The notes: generated by a model not told the origin, from the letters alone. Positions 35,341-48,370 are shown, counted from the first letter of the stretch. The stretch: 64,000 nt of DNA from Sipunculus nudus (GCA_026874595.1 CM049306.1:6030019-6094018); one strand, 5' to 3'. Translations and numbers: made by a program.

Positions 35341-37205
35341 TATTTATTATTAAATGAATGCTAGCCGATTTCGAAACCAATTTGATCTGTAAAGTGTTAG
35401 CGTACAAGGATGGATTAAAACCTAAATAAACACGTACAACACTACAATCCAGTAAGATACAATAAATACAATTCAGTACAGTTCTTTAAAAGCATTCCAT
35501 GTCGGATATTCATTTATCTGTATGACAAAATAATCAATTGATCCTGATAATATCAGCTCAATATAATGATATAGAGCTTCAGGTGCTGTGAAAACAATGA
35601 TAGGTATTACTGCTCCGAAATATATAACTGTGAAATGTCTCTCTAATGGAAGGTTGCGATTAACAAACTTACGATATGGCAGAAAAAAAGCCATGAACAC
35701 ACATGAAGTTGTTGCATTTAACAAAGGTCAGGACGCAGCTATGTTGCGTGATATCACTATTTCCTATACGAGGCATTATGTTATGTATTTTTATGGGGAA
35801 TAAGTTCATTTTTGTTCATATGCAAAACGCAGCATCTTTTAAGTTTTCAATTTCTTTATTGCTCAATAGATGTCGCTTTCTCCCAATTTGCCATCTGCAT
35901 CTAGATATATTTCCAAGGGTGATTCCCCGTGTGTTCGCTAAACCTGGCGGGTATTTCTGCATGTATTGACCTGAGAATATAAGTATGGTCATATATATTC
36001 CGGTCATAGAGCACCCGCTCCTGCCACGATCAGAGAGATTTATATCCCTAATAAAGACCAGATTTACTCTTTATTGTATGTATTAATTTACCAATATTTG
36101 TAAAGCGCCCAAGTCCATTATAAATACATGTGCTCAGTGGTGCTGATACAATGCACAATCTAGTGTCAAGGTCAAATGTAAATATCAGATGCGACTATGA
36201 CTAGGCACGACGAATATTGTGCCCAAGGTTCATCTTTTGAAAATCAGCGCAAATAGAAAATGGCAGAAAAAGAGAAATTTGAAATAAATGTTTTTGGATT
36301 CGGAAAAGACCTAAGTAGGTCTACCCTATTTATTTATCAAAATAACACTGTAATAATAAACTCATCCATCCCTATAAGCCTTCCTGCATACAGGAGAGGA
36401 TAAAATATGCTATAAATATAAAGTTTATAAATGATCATCCGTAAGTAATAAATAAGATGAGTATAATAGTATAATAATCACATAACACACAAAACATGAT
36501 AAAATTAGAAAATTTCAAACAATTATGTGAAAGAGTGACACCTGGAACTGTAACTAAAACAAAGTTAACGTTCTATTATAATAGTTTGAAAATATCAGTC
36601 AAATGCTTGTTTTAAAAAGTATGCCTGTACACTTCATTTAGAGCATTATATATAATATCGATCTTGCGCACAGATTTAAAGGCATGTTCCATAATCAACC
36701 CTTGAAAAGGCCGTCTGTACAGCCCAAGCCAAAACACAGTAGCTTAACAATTTCTGCGACCCCGTGTAACGATCACAGGAGGCGTTTTTTAATAACCTAC
36801 ACAGGCTCTCGCTGGCTGTGAGATAATTTGTTTCTTACCAGCGGAAGCTCCGGGAAAATGTAAACACTATAATAAACACGCTTCTGTTTCTCAACATAGT
36901 ATATGCGAAGCCAATAACAAGTTAACGTAATCGTCTTATACCCCATTTATTATTACATATTGTCAATTTACGTTATTGCAATTAACGTCATGATCATGAC
37001 GATTTTCCTCACTAACGCCATATAAGTTAAAACTTAAATTACTTGTTCACAAAATATCTGAATAATTTTCAATTGAAGATAATGAAATTTTGTTAACGAA
37101 CGAGACGGATCTAGATATTTTAAGAGGTGCTGTTCGGTGAACACAGGTCAGCAGACATAAAGTGACAAATTTAGCAAGATCAAGATCCGAATTTTAATTC
37201 TACTG
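35341..37205. other. AT-rich stretch, no supported gene
   Basis: The only frame of interest is 35473-35724 on minus, 83 codons with a hydrophobic segment (HFTVIYFGAVIPIIVF) and even codon composition. It has a TGA just upstream, no clear splice acceptor, and no family I can name. Confidence 0.4.
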
Positions 37206-37338
37206 ATCCATTCCATTGTGATATTCCATTCCATTGTGATATTCCCTTCCATTGTGATATTCCGTTCCATTGTGATATTCCATTCCATTGTGATATTCCA
37301 TTCCATTGTGATATTCCATTCCATTGTGACATTCCATT
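37206..37338. repeat. 18-bp tandem repeat, about 7 copies
   Basis: Unit ATTCCATTCCATTGTGAT, with single-base changes in the third, fourth and last copies. It ends at ATTCCATTTATCG. Confidence 0.97.
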
Positions 37339-38129
37339 TATCGTCTATGGCACATCAGAAAGTAATTATCGGAATTCTATGTGAACTGTCATAGACGTTG
37401 CTGAGAAACACGCACACACATACCCCGCTCTCTGTCGCCTCCGTTAGTGAAGGTAATTCAAAAATGCCTGGTGGATATTTTAACAAAGCATACGAAAGAA
37501 AATTCAAGGGAAAATCATTAAGGATAAATTCACAAAACAGCATCATGTCTTAATATCACTCTTACCGTCACCCACTACCATGATTTTTTTATTTTAAAAA
37601 GTATATAAAGAAAGAGGTATTGTTAAAAAAGAGACACAACGTTAACAGTGAAAAAAAAATTTAATTAACTTTGTTACAGCAAAGTATCTATGATCGTTGT
37701 GACCTGAATATTCCACGCAATGATGTTGAAGAAAAATGTTTTATTTCAATGACGGCAGATGGCGGCAGGTATCGGGTGTTTCTGATTGATATAGTGAACA
37801 CATTAATTTCGTGAAATGAAGATACCAACAGTAAAGTGATGCTTTATTTGGAGCAATGCTAATGGAATTATTCTGAAACAACGAGAGAGTGTATTACCTT
37901 ACCTGATATTTCCATGTTTGTCTGTCCTTCTGTCTCAATGTTCGTGGTCTGTCTGTTAAGATGCAGGGTCATTTTTTTCCAATTTGTTCGGTGCCGACAT
38001 CTGGGGGAGGGACTTCGTATATTTCCTTGGACTAGCTGGTCATGTGTGTGTTTTGTGTGTGACTGTGTGTATGAAGAGACATAGACAGAGAGAGAGAGAG
38101 AGAGGAAGAGGTAGAGATTTTGAAATAGC
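37339..38129. other. AT-rich stretch with short (AG)n, no gene
   Basis: An (AG)n run lies at about 38085-38105, just before the 3' end of the LINE. Nothing else recognised. Confidence 0.6.
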
Positions 38130-38529
38130 CACATAAGTTTGTTTTATTGGTCCATATACAGGTATGTTCAAATATGGTCAGATTCAATTTTTATTTATTT
38201 TTTTATTATTTCAATATATTTATACAGGATAACTTGTTCAGAAGTAATTCTAGGCTCTGTGAAAGTTGTACATATAAAATAAATTAACATTAAAATACAT
38301 AAGATCATATACATACATGTATATACATTAAATCTGACAATCGTATGATAATAATAAAATCATGCATATTATGACCGAATAAAATTATAGAATAAAAAAC
38401 ATCGCATTCACTGCAAATCTTGTGTGACTGAAGGAACAGGTGTTTTTTAATTGTTTTTGCAAGTTATCAGGTTACTTTCAAACATGAAACGTTCAAAGAT
38501 AAAATCTGAAATTCTATAGAGTATGCAAT

Positions 38530-41500
38530 TAAGAACTTAAAAAGGATTGGGCGCTATGCGTAAAAGTGGCCAAGGAGTTTACTGATCTTAGCTCATATGG
38601 TAACTTATTTCATAAGAACGAACCAGCATAAATAAAACTTGATCTAAATTATTCTGTTCTCGGCTTAGGAAGGGCAATTAAATTATTAGTTGCAGATCTT
38701 GTTGAGTAATTATGAGAGTTTTTGACGAATGATAATGATTCACGTCTACCTGTATGCGTTGCTTGATGTAATAATTCATGCATAAGAATGGGCTGTAAAG
38801 TATTCATATCGTTTTGATACAGACATCCAGTTCAATTTTTGTATTAATGTTGCACTGCGAACATCGAAATTAAAACATCCAGTATGCTACGGGCTGCCCG
38901 GTTTTGCATTTTTTGTATCCTCCCCTTATCCAGCTTTGTTAGTCTGTTTCCCAATACACTTATGGCATAGTCTATATGAGGCTGTATAATCGTGTTATAC
39001 ACCACAGATAATGTATCCCTAGATAAGTATTTAGAGAGACGGTTTAATAATGCAAGTTTAGGTGATAATTAATTTGAGAGTACTTGTTCATGTGATAACC
39101 AGGACAGACTAGCATCAATAGTTAAACGTAATAGTTTAGCTTCATAAAGTTGTTGTAGACGTACGTACTGTGTTAGCCGTTATGCTCAGTGTATGACAAT
39201 TTACGTGAGTTTTATTTCCTAGTAACATTACATTAGTTTTAACTACATTAATGTCAATCAATTAGCAGCAAACCATTCGCAGACAAAGTTTACAGGTTGT
39301 TGTAATTTACTCTGAACCTCTGCCACTGAAGTATAATATATAGATAATAAACAATACTGGTCCTAGTATATAGAGCCTTGGGGGACACCAGTATTCATTA
39401 TTTTTGGTCTAGATAATTTCCCATTGCATCGTACGATTTAGAGACGATTCTTTAAGAAAGCAGAAAACTAGTCTAAGGTTCTTCTAGAAAAAGCTATCCG
39501 GTCAAGTTAACCTATTAATACTGAATGATTAACTGGATCTTTGCGCTAGATCGAGATAGCATGCACCCAGTAAGGTGCCTATTATCCAGTAGGTAGACAT
39601 CATCAATGAGAGTATGCAGAGCGGTGGTGGTAGATATGTTTGGCATATGGGCATATGTTGACAATCAGAAATAAAATTGGCATGAATAAGGAATTTTATT
39701 TATTGATCTTTAAGTTTTTCTAACACCTTCGCAAGGTGTGGAATGATCGCTATCGGTCTATCCCACTATGTTTACCTTTACCTATGTACACAGGTGTGAT
39801 CCGAGCCATTTTCTAATCAAAAGGCAAAAAAAATCAGTGATAATTGAGTTATTAAACATACGAGTCAAAGATGGCGCTGTTATATCAAATGCAGCACGAA
39901 TCAATCGACAGTCGATGTCAATTATATCTTAGGAAGAAGCATCTTTTCAGCGATATCATTGCATTGTAAATTTTACACAAAGAACTTAAGATTTTCTGAC
40001 AGAAGAAACATTTTGGTTGGGAAGAGATCGAAATTTTTTATTGCTAAATTTTCACCAATCTTACTAAAGAATTCATTAAATTGATCAGGTGTAAAATCTG
40101 AAGGCTCTGTTTGGTTTGTGATTTTACTGGATTAAACGTGTCTGCATTCCTTTGAATTATCTATATTTCTATCTACGTTGGTTTTAAAGTAGGTTAACTT
40201 TTTTTATTTTAGTATTGATGTTTTTAAAACTTTGTATGTGTTAAAGAACCCATGAATTTTCTTTTTATAGGCTTCTTCATGTATTTTATTATGTAATCTT
40301 ATCAGTTTCAAAATATCATAAGTAATCTATATTTTTTTTCTTGATCGAAATTTTATTTATTCGAAACGGGGCATGTTAGTTTGTGGCAAAATCGGAGTTT
40401 TCCACCTTGTCAATATCGCATTTAGGTAATCCTCAGTTGATAATTCTATATTATTTAAATTTCTAATTAGAGGAAATCTCGGCGAAAAGAGACTAGGTTT
40501 AATTTTTGGTAGTACCGTTTTCTTATTGTTTTACATGGCTTAGGTGGTGCTTTGAAGGATATTACTGTTAATGTCATATAATGATCACTGATGGTCAGTG
40601 GAACGACACCAGATAGAGTATAATTTTCAGGTATATGCTTGTAAATATATAAGCTATCACGCTAGCTGAGGTTACAGAAACTCTGGTTGGTTTATATATT
40701 AACTGTTTGAAGCTGAAAAAAGTTCGACCATTGTCGTTTTAGTGCATTAGATTTAATTGTATCAGATGCATCCATATTAAAATCCCCTAAGATTATGACA
40801 GGAATATCATATAATAGGGTGACCCCGATTTTTTTGTTATTTAAATAATGTGTGCTCGCCGATGGAGTGCGATTCATTGGAGATAAGGCCAAAATAAAAA
40901 AAAGGTATGGTTCTCAGGCACTTTTTTTCAGAAATCTATGCGGGCGGGCGCTTTTTTTATTTTAAATTTTTTGGTATGTTTCGATAAAAATATCAAATGA
41001 TAAGGGAAAAGCATAAAAATAACAGTTTTATTTTGCTAAATAAGTAAAAGCACTACAAAACAAAGAAAATTGTATGGTTTTATCTTCTTGAAAGAAATGT
41101 CGAAGCAGCAGCAGCTCAAAATTGGAAAGTTTTTATCGACAATCAAAATAAAAAATTTTTGATGCGGGGGTTTAAAATTGATGCGGGCGGTGCCTGAGAA
41201 CCATACCTTTAATTTTTTTTGGCCTAATATCAAATTCTTATTTTTGCATTTTACCTTCACGGAAAGCGCTTCAAAATCATTGACAGTATTGTCTAGTAGT
41301 ACTGGAGACAATAATGTGCTTATATAGAGAGCAACGCCGCCTCCGTGTCTGTCACGATCACGCCTAAATAATACATTACCCGGTATACTTATACTTTGGT
41401 TCAGTATAGAGCTTTCCAGCCATGTTTCATGTAAAGATATTGCAAGAAATCCAGAATTAGAAAAGGTTGTTAAGATTTCATCATATTTGTTTAGGATACT

Positions 41501-41640
41501 TCGAATATTTAAATGAACAAATATTATGACCTTCAATGTTTGCATGCTATCCATAATATATTTACAGTCTGATACATGCATAGTTATTTTTTTCAGGATG
41601 ATCAAAGGGTGCTGAAACATTTTCATTGTTAGAGTTTATA
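38530..41640 (-). pseudogene. LINE ORF2: AP-endonuclease and reverse transcriptase, broken
   Basis: Endonuclease motifs in order are HLNIRSILNKYDEI, the catalytic glutamate in LHETWL (about 41426), RHGGGVALYI, the metal-site GDFNMD (about 40790), and the closing SDH in TISDHYMTL (about 40588). RT shows GVPQGS at 39372-39389, then a jump to a NVVKTNVMLLG segment. The [FY]xDD catalytic box expected between them is not found, so it appears deleted. The C-terminal part has PHIDYAISV (about 38965) and NYSTRSATNNLIALPKPRT (about 38690). A 2-nt gain after GVPQGS shifts the frame. A MITE interrupts the endonuclease between NKNLIL and ALSPMNRTPS, and the frame resumes cleanly across it. Confidence 0.9.
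40887..41224. mobile_element. PIF/Harbinger-like MITE inside the LINE endonuclease (TSD TAA)
   Basis: 338 bp with long inverted ends. From GGCC at each tip, an A-rich run leads to AAAGGTATGGTTCTCAGGCA, identical at 40901-40920 and, inverted, at 41191-41210. The flanks are TAA at 40884-40886 and TAA at 41225-41227, a 3-bp target duplication of the TWA type used by PIF/Harbinger elements. Taking out the MITE and one TAA leaves the LINE reading frame open across the junction, which confirms the borders. No ORF belongs to it. Confidence 0.9.
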
Positions 41641-42990
41641 TGGTAATCTGTATTAACTGGCTCTTGTGAAAATTTACCTCATCTCGCTCTTTAGACAACT
41701 GTTTCTCAGCCCTACTAATCTTGTCAATATAACTGGCTAGTCTTTCTACATAATCAGCAGTTCCTGCATTAGAAAAAAATTGATTCCTTCTTTCCAAACA
41801 TTTGTTGCACAAAGATCAGGGGTACACTAAATAAATCTGATCTTGGTGTTCTTGAACAATGCCCTGACAGTACTTTGTTAATGGGATTGATTCATTTGTT
41901 AGTGTATGTCTAACTGGGTCCAAACTGATGTGGGATAGCTGAAACCACAATAGTATGGTCTGGTTGTGTATTGATCACAGAGTACAGCAGATGTTTGTAT
42001 TTGTCAATCAGAATCATAGAGTCATCACTTGGAAGGTTATTGGTACCAATCTGTTGCACCAGACAATCATCTTTCTTCAGTTTCTTGCTCGAAGCTTTGA
42101 TGATTTGGTTTCCAGCCTATTCTAGTATAAGTCCAATTGTGCTGAGTACCACTGTTTTCTTTTATCTTGAAGCTTTTAAGCCAGTTGTGACCCTGAATTA
42201 CGGACAAGAGAATCATCTATCAACAACATTTGTTTCTGTCTTGAAGGTGTTCTGATAGCAGATTTTGAATTTGGATTGTTCTGGTTGTGTTCCAGTGGCT
42301 GATTAGCTTTTGTTAAGCTTTTGGCAGAGTTATTCACATCAAAACCTGTTTGAGCACTGCACGACCTTTGTCGTATTTTCTTAGTTTTAGCAGAGTTTTT
42401 GGCAACAGTTTGCGACCAGGAATCAATTTGATTGTTGATGTCGATACTTGAAGACGCTCAATTTGTTTTCTCTGTATTCACTCTCTGAAGCCGCTTACGT
42501 AATGAATTACAGCGGAACCCCGCCTCGCGACCACCCCGCAATTGCGACCACCCCAACAATTACGACCACTTTTTGTGGTCCCGTTTATACGATCCAGGAA
42601 ACTCAGAGTTTCACAAATACGACCACTCCCAAATTACGACCACTTTGGTCAGTCCCAAAGGTGGTCGTAATTGTGGGGTTTCACTGTATACTCATTGTGA
42701 CTCCTGTTTAACTCTTTGACTTATATATTATTGGTTTCCTGTATCTCAGCAAGCTGATTCTTTATTTTGCGGGATTTTTTTTTGTGTTTAACGTTTCTAT
42801 TTCACTTATCGTTTGAGACAATAGTGAAGGAATACTTCTTCATGTATTACAGTTCCATATGATTCCAAGTTGGTCAGCAGTATTACCAAAACAATCCTGA
42901 TGAAACCGTATATGACAAAAGCAACAGCGAATCATTTCACCGTGTGACATCTAATCAGTTAGAGAGACAATGACAGTCAGTACTGGCTTG
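41640..42990 (-). pseudogene. LINE ORF1: PHD finger, coiled coil, SGNH-like domain, broken
   Basis: On the minus strand, MIRCCFCHIRFHQDC at about 42936-42892, then IWNCNT, forms most of a PHD zinc finger. The final cysteine codon has become TGA (about 42855). An Ile/Glu/Lys-rich coiled-coil segment (LLSQTISEIETL) follows. After the TA-flanked MITE the frame continues to an SGNH/esterase-like region: LLIDDSLVRN (about 42216), where families usually have GDS, and then VQQIGTNNLPSDD and TIVVSAIPH. Such ORF1 proteins are thought to bind RNA or membranes; that is family knowledge, not shown here. Confidence 0.82.
42510..42686. mobile_element. Mariner-like MITE inside LINE ORF1 (TSD TA)
   Basis: 177 bp starting CAGCGGAACCCCGC and ending GTGGGGTTTCACTG, which is an inverted repeat, flanked by TA on both sides (42508-42509 and 42687-42688). 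TA duplication and CAG/CTG tips are typical of Tc1/mariner MITEs. The interior is built from repeated ACGACCAC words in both orientations. It has no coding capacity. It interrupts the LINE ORF1 coiled-coil region. Confidence 0.9.
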
Positions 42991-43030
42991 TTGGATTGTT
43001 CCAGTGTCCATTGTTAATGATACCCTAATA

Positions 43031-44525
43031 TTGTCAGGCCTTTTACTGACACGTCATTTCCCATCCTTTTGCTTTTCTCAAGGTAGATTTATTGCTTGAA
43101 CTTATAGAATTCACGTTATTTCCATCATATACAGCAAAAGTCTGACAGTACATAATTCATCAATTCTTGTGGCAACGCTTTTGTTTTTCTTGTTAAAGTT
43201 TCACATATTTCCTATTTGGAGCCATGCCTCAGCTGATCAGTGTTTACAAAGCCGGAGGCGAGACTCTAATGGACTTGGCGCGGAGGGGGAATCCCGTGAC
43301 GTATTTGTTATGGTTACCACAGTCAACTAAAACCAATGATTCGTGAAAGGGGGCGATAATGAAAGTAAAAGAACACTCCTGTTATTGCAGCAAATGAAGC
43401 AAAGTCTATGGAAAATAAAAAGCAATACAACAATACACCAGGAGTAGGAGAAAGTCTACAACATGTCCTTTGGGGTATATCTAGCCATTTTGGGCCGAGT
43501 ACAGGATCTAGTCTACAATTTCAAGATGGTCTAAACTGACTGGACCTTCTCATATTAGTAGTAATCAACATAAGCCATGACATTCCTGATTCTATGACAT
43601 CGACATGCCTCTTACTTCTCCATTACATGAATCCTAAACATCATTATGTCCGTCCGTAAACACACATAACCTCATCCATGTAGGCCGGATTCTATACTCC
43701 GCAATTTGTTGATCGTGCTGATGAAATACACCAAAAAAAACAGTCAAATATGTGTCCGGGTTGAGATTAATGTCATCAAGAGCGCCCTCTAGTGTACATG
43801 ATGGACAATGGACAGCCACGAACAGTGAAGCCCTGCCAGATCGATACGGCCATGAAAAGTGTGACTGAAATAACTGCATGTATAAATGCAGTTACCTTTC
43901 ACCTTTTGTATGCTTTGAGAACCATTTTTGTACTCATTTCTGCGTGCTGGGAGTTGCTCTGCTGTGAGTTATGAAGGCAGGGCTGTTCCAGACAGCTTTC
44001 ATTTTATTCTACCAAGAAGCGATGGCCGATGTCAAAACCGGGGAATGTCTGGCCTGTAACATGGAGCCGAAAAAAAAATAAAATACAGATGACTGAATTC
44101 AAGGCTTTGGGCAGTATACGGTCCGTGTATCGTGATCGAAAACGTATTCTTATTTATCTATCATATTTTAATTGGATTGGTACCGATGGCGTTTCATTCT
44201 TGATTTTATTGCTCAATTGATGTTATTAGGATTGAAAGACCCCTGTCTTTGTGATAAACATTGTGTACAGCTTTAGCTTATATAGAAAACTGCGTTTAAT
44301 TATTGAATCAGCTTCGAATCATCATCAGTCACACCACATCAACTGTCTACATGTCATCAATGTTTATAACACATAAAGAAAAGGGACCTCATATTTCATC
44401 AGTCAATCTTCGTTCGAATAACTTGGTGCCTCAGGAAACTAAGTGAAAATACCTCATCTACAGTCATGCCTCGGGATATCTATGTATTAAATACAATTAT
44501 AATGTTTTATGAACAGTAATATATA
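43031..44525. other. Mixed stretch; one CTCF-like motif, no supported gene
   Basis: May include the 5' UTR of the LINE. The sequence CACTAGAGGGCGCT (complement of 43781-43794) matches a CTCF core closely. The minus-strand frame 43634-43879 overlapping it is 81 codons and matches no family I recognise. Confidence 0.4.
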
Positions 44526-44680
44526 ATGCAGTGAAACCTGTCTGAAAGACCACCTGTCTGTTTAGACCACCCTTGAGTGAAAAGGAAGCATTCAGATTTG
44601 TTAATACTGCCCTTGCAAATAACACCATCTGTGAATGATGGGAACACTTTTGGCCAGTCCCACCGATGGTCTAATTACAC
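44526..44680 (+). mobile_element. Decayed relative of the mariner-like MITE
   Basis: Starts TGCAGTGAAACCTGTCTGAA and continues with GACCACC words. It ends with CCAGTCCCACCGATGGTC, similar in plan to the CAGTCCCAAAGGTGGTC segment of 42510-42686. The right tip is lost. The plus-strand ORF across it is a shadow. Confidence 0.55.
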
Positions 44681-45170
44681 ACGTGTCACCGCATGCATGT
44701 GTTCCATCAGTGCGTATATATCATCTGGAGGCCTCCTCCACCCGTCTGTCATGGTTTTCTTGTTTATAATCTTGTATAATCTGACCTCGGTGTTCTTTCC
44801 TTTTGGTTGCAGTATGATACCCTCTTACACGTGACACCTGGTTTAAATATCGTCGGTGTTCGACTTGACCATGCCACACAGTTAACAAGATAAGCTCACA
44901 AACGTACCAAATGGTTTAATATATGTCGATGTCAGATTCGACCCCACACGCGAATTAAAAGGGCTTAGTAATTCACCTTAGCATTGAACATCCATATTTT
45001 CACTAATTGCCCGTGGATATTGTCTAGGATAATTACATACTGTAGGGCACATAGAGTTGTGGGGAGAACATATCTCACCAGGCCTGACTGCTAGACCAAA
45101 ATAAAGGGGCCTAAGATGACAGTGGCTAACAGGTGAATCAAAGTATGCGTTAAAAAAGGATAACTCTATA
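44681..45170. other. Stretch before the satellite, no gene
   Basis: A diverged pair of about 73 bp (TGGTTTAAATATCGTCGGTG and TGGTTTAATATATGTCGATG) lies near 44840 and 44911. Nothing else recognised. Confidence 0.5.
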
Positions 45171-48100
45171 GATGACAGAAGTACATATCATATGGCAATA
45201 CAAAAGTTGTTTAAATGACAGAAGTACAGATTATATTGCATAATGTTTAGATGACAGAAGTAAAGATTATATTGCATGACAGAAACTGTTTACATGACAG
45301 AAGTACAGATTATATTGCATGACAGAAACTGTTTAGATGACAGAAGTACAGATTATATTGCAAGACAGAAACTGTTTAGATGACAGAAGTACAGATTATA
45401 TTGCAAGACAGAAACTGTTTAGATGACAGAAGTACAGATTATATTGCATGACAGAAACTGTTTAGATGACAGAAGTACAGATTATATTGCATGACAGAAA
45501 CTGTTTAGATGACAGAAGTACAGATTATATTGCATCACAGAAACTGTTTGGATGACAGAAGTACAGATTATATTGCATGACAAAAACTGTTTAGATGACA
45601 GAAGTACAGATTATATTGCATGACAGAAACTGTTTAGATGACAGAAGTACAGATTATATTGCATGACAGAAACTGTTTAGATGACAGAAGTACAGATTAT
45701 ATTGCATGACAGAAACTGTTTAGATGACAGAAGTACAGATTATATTGCATGACAGAAACTGTATAGATGACAGAAGTACAGATTATATTGCATGACAGAA
45801 ACTGTTTAGATGACAGAAGTACAGATTATATTGCATGACAGAAACTGTTTAGATGACAGAAATACAGATTATATTGCATGACAGAAACTGTTTAGATGAC
45901 AGAAGTACAGATTATATTGCATGACAGAAACTGTTTAGATGACAGAAGTACAGATTATATTACATAACAGACACTGTTTAGATGACAAAACTACAGATTT
46001 TATGGCATGACCGAAACTGTTTAGATGACAGAATTACAGATTATATGGCATGACAGAAACTGTTTAGATGACAGAAGTACAGATTATATGGCATGACAGA
46101 AACTGTTTAGATGACAGAAGTACAGATTATATTGCATGACAGAAACTGTTTAGATGACAGAAGTACAGATTATATTGCAAGACAGAAACTGTTTAGATGA
46201 CAGAAGTACAGATTATATTGCATGACAGAAACTGTTTAGATGACAGAAGTACAGATTATATTGCATGACAGAAACTGTTTAGATGACAGAAATACAGATT
46301 ATATTGCATCACAGAAACTGTTTAGATGACAGAAGTACAGATTATATTGCATGACAGAAACTGTTTAGATGACAGAAGTACAGATTATATTACATAACAG
46401 ACACTGTTTAGATGACAAAACTACAGATTTTATGGCATGACCGAAACTGTTTAGATGACAGAATAACAGATTATATGGCATGACAGAAACTGTTTAGATG
46501 ACAGAAGTACAGATTTTATGGCATGACAGAAACTGTTTAGATGACAGAAGTACAGATTATATTGCATGACAGAAACTGTTTAGATGACAAAGGTACAGAT
46601 TATATTGCATGTCGGAAACTGTTTAGATGACAGAAGTACAGATTATATTGCATGACAGAAACTGTTTAGATGACAGAAGTACAGATTATATTGCATGACA
46701 GAAACTGTTTAGATGACAGAAGTACAAATTTTATGGCATGAAAGAAACTGTTTAGATGACAGAAGTACAGATTTTATGGCATGACAGAAGTTGTTAAGAT
46801 GACAGAACTACAGATTTTATGGCATGACAGAAACTGTTTAGATGACAGAACTACAGATTTAATGGCATGACAGAAACTGTTTAGATGACAGAATTTCAGA
46901 TTTTATGGCATGACAGACACTGTTTAGATGACAGAAGTACAGATTTTATGGCATGACAGAAACTGTTTAGATGACAGAATTTCAGATTTTATGGCATGAG
47001 AGAAACTGTTTAGATGACAGAACTACAGATTTTATGGCATGACAGAAACTGTTTAGATGACAGAAGTATAGATTTTATGGCATGACAGAAACTGTTTAGA
47101 TGACAGAAGTACAGTTTTATGGCATGACAGAAACTGTTTAGATGACAGAATTACAGATTTTATGGCATGAGAGAAACTGTTTAGATGACAGAACTACAGA
47201 TTTTATGGCATGACAGAAACTGTTTAGATGACAGAAGTACAGATTTTATGGCATGACAGAAACTGTTTAGATGACAGAACTACAGATTTAATGGCATGAC
47301 AGAAACTGTTTAGATGACAGAAGTACAGATTTTATGGCATGACAGAAACTGTTTAGATGACAGAATTACAGATTTTATGGCATGAGAGAAACTGTTTAGA
47401 TGACAGAACTACAGATTTTATGGCATGACAGAAACTGTTTAGATGACAGAAGTACAGATTTTATGGCATGACAGAAACTGTTTAGATGACAGAAGTACAG
47501 ATTTTATGGCATGAGAGAAACTGTTTAGATGACAGAACTACAGATTTTATGGCATGACAGAAACTGTTTAGATGACAGAAGTATAGATTTTATGGCATGA
47601 CAGACACTGTTTAGATGACAGAAGTACAGATTTTATGGCATGACAGAAACTGTTTAGATGACAGAAGTACAGATTTTATGGCATGAGAGAAACTGTTTAG
47701 ATGACAGAACTACAGATTTTATGGCATGACAGAAACTGTTTAGATGACAGAAGTATAGATTTTATGGCATGACAGAAACTGTTTAGATGACAGAAGTACA
47801 GATTATATTGCATGACAGAAACTGTTCAGATGACAGAAGTACAGATTATATTGCATGACAGAAACTGTTTAGATGACAGAAGTACAGATTATATTGCATG
47901 ACAGAATCTGTTTAGATGACAGAAGTACAGATTTTATGGCATGACAGAAGTTGTTTAGATGACAAAACTACAGATTTTATGGCATGACCGAAACTGTTTA
48001 GATGACAGAATAACAGATTATATGGCATGACAGAAACTGTTTAGATGACAGAAGTACAGATTTTATGGCATGACTGAAACTGTTTAGATGACAGAATTAC

Positions 48101-48370
48101 AGATTTTATGGCATGACAGATGCTGTTTGGATGACAGAAGTACAGATTATATTGAATGGCAAAAGTTGTTTAGATGACAGAAGTTTAAATAATATGGCAT
48201 GACAGAGGCTTTTTACATGTCAGAATTACAGATTATTTGGCATGACAGAAGTTTAGATGACAAAAGTACAGATTATATGGCTTGACAGAAGTTGTTTAGA
48301 TGACAGAAGTTTAAATAATATGGCATGACAGAGGCTATTTAGATGTCAGAATTACAGATTTTTTGTCATG
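45171..48370. repeat. 43-bp satellite array, left part (about 74 units)
   Basis: A unit reads GATGACAGAAGTACAGATTA, then TATTGCATGACAGAAACTGT and TTA. Two subtypes differ at ATTATATTGC versus ATTTTATGGC; the first dominates to about 46700 and the second from there to about 47770. A ten-unit block repeats at a 430-bp offset (marker TACATAACAGACACTG at 45961 and 46391). Each unit holds two ATGACAGAA words, so it probably arose from a dimer. Units decay toward the right, where a Gypsy LTR splits the array. The array resumes at 53406. Confidence 0.97.

Larger units (their letters stand above)
38130..43030 (-). mobile_element. Decayed CR1-like LINE with PHD and SGNH domains in ORF1
   Basis: Read on the minus strand, the order of remnants is PHD finger, coiled coil, SGNH/esterase-like domain, APE endonuclease, reverse transcriptase and 3' UTR. 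A PHD plus esterase ORF1 is known from CR1-type LINEs, and an APE-type ORF2 fits that clade. Many stops, frameshifts and a deletion over the RT catalytic box show it is dead. Two MITEs are inserted in it (40887-41224 and 42510-42686), both with clean target duplications, so the LINE is older than both. Outer boundaries are approximate: the 3' UTR fades near the (AG)n run at 38105, and the 5' end is not sharply visible. Confidence 0.88.

Noticed and set aside
42494-42711. Plus-strand ORF rich in TTT/ATT codons
   Set aside because: It is the ACGACCAC-repeat MITE read in one phase.
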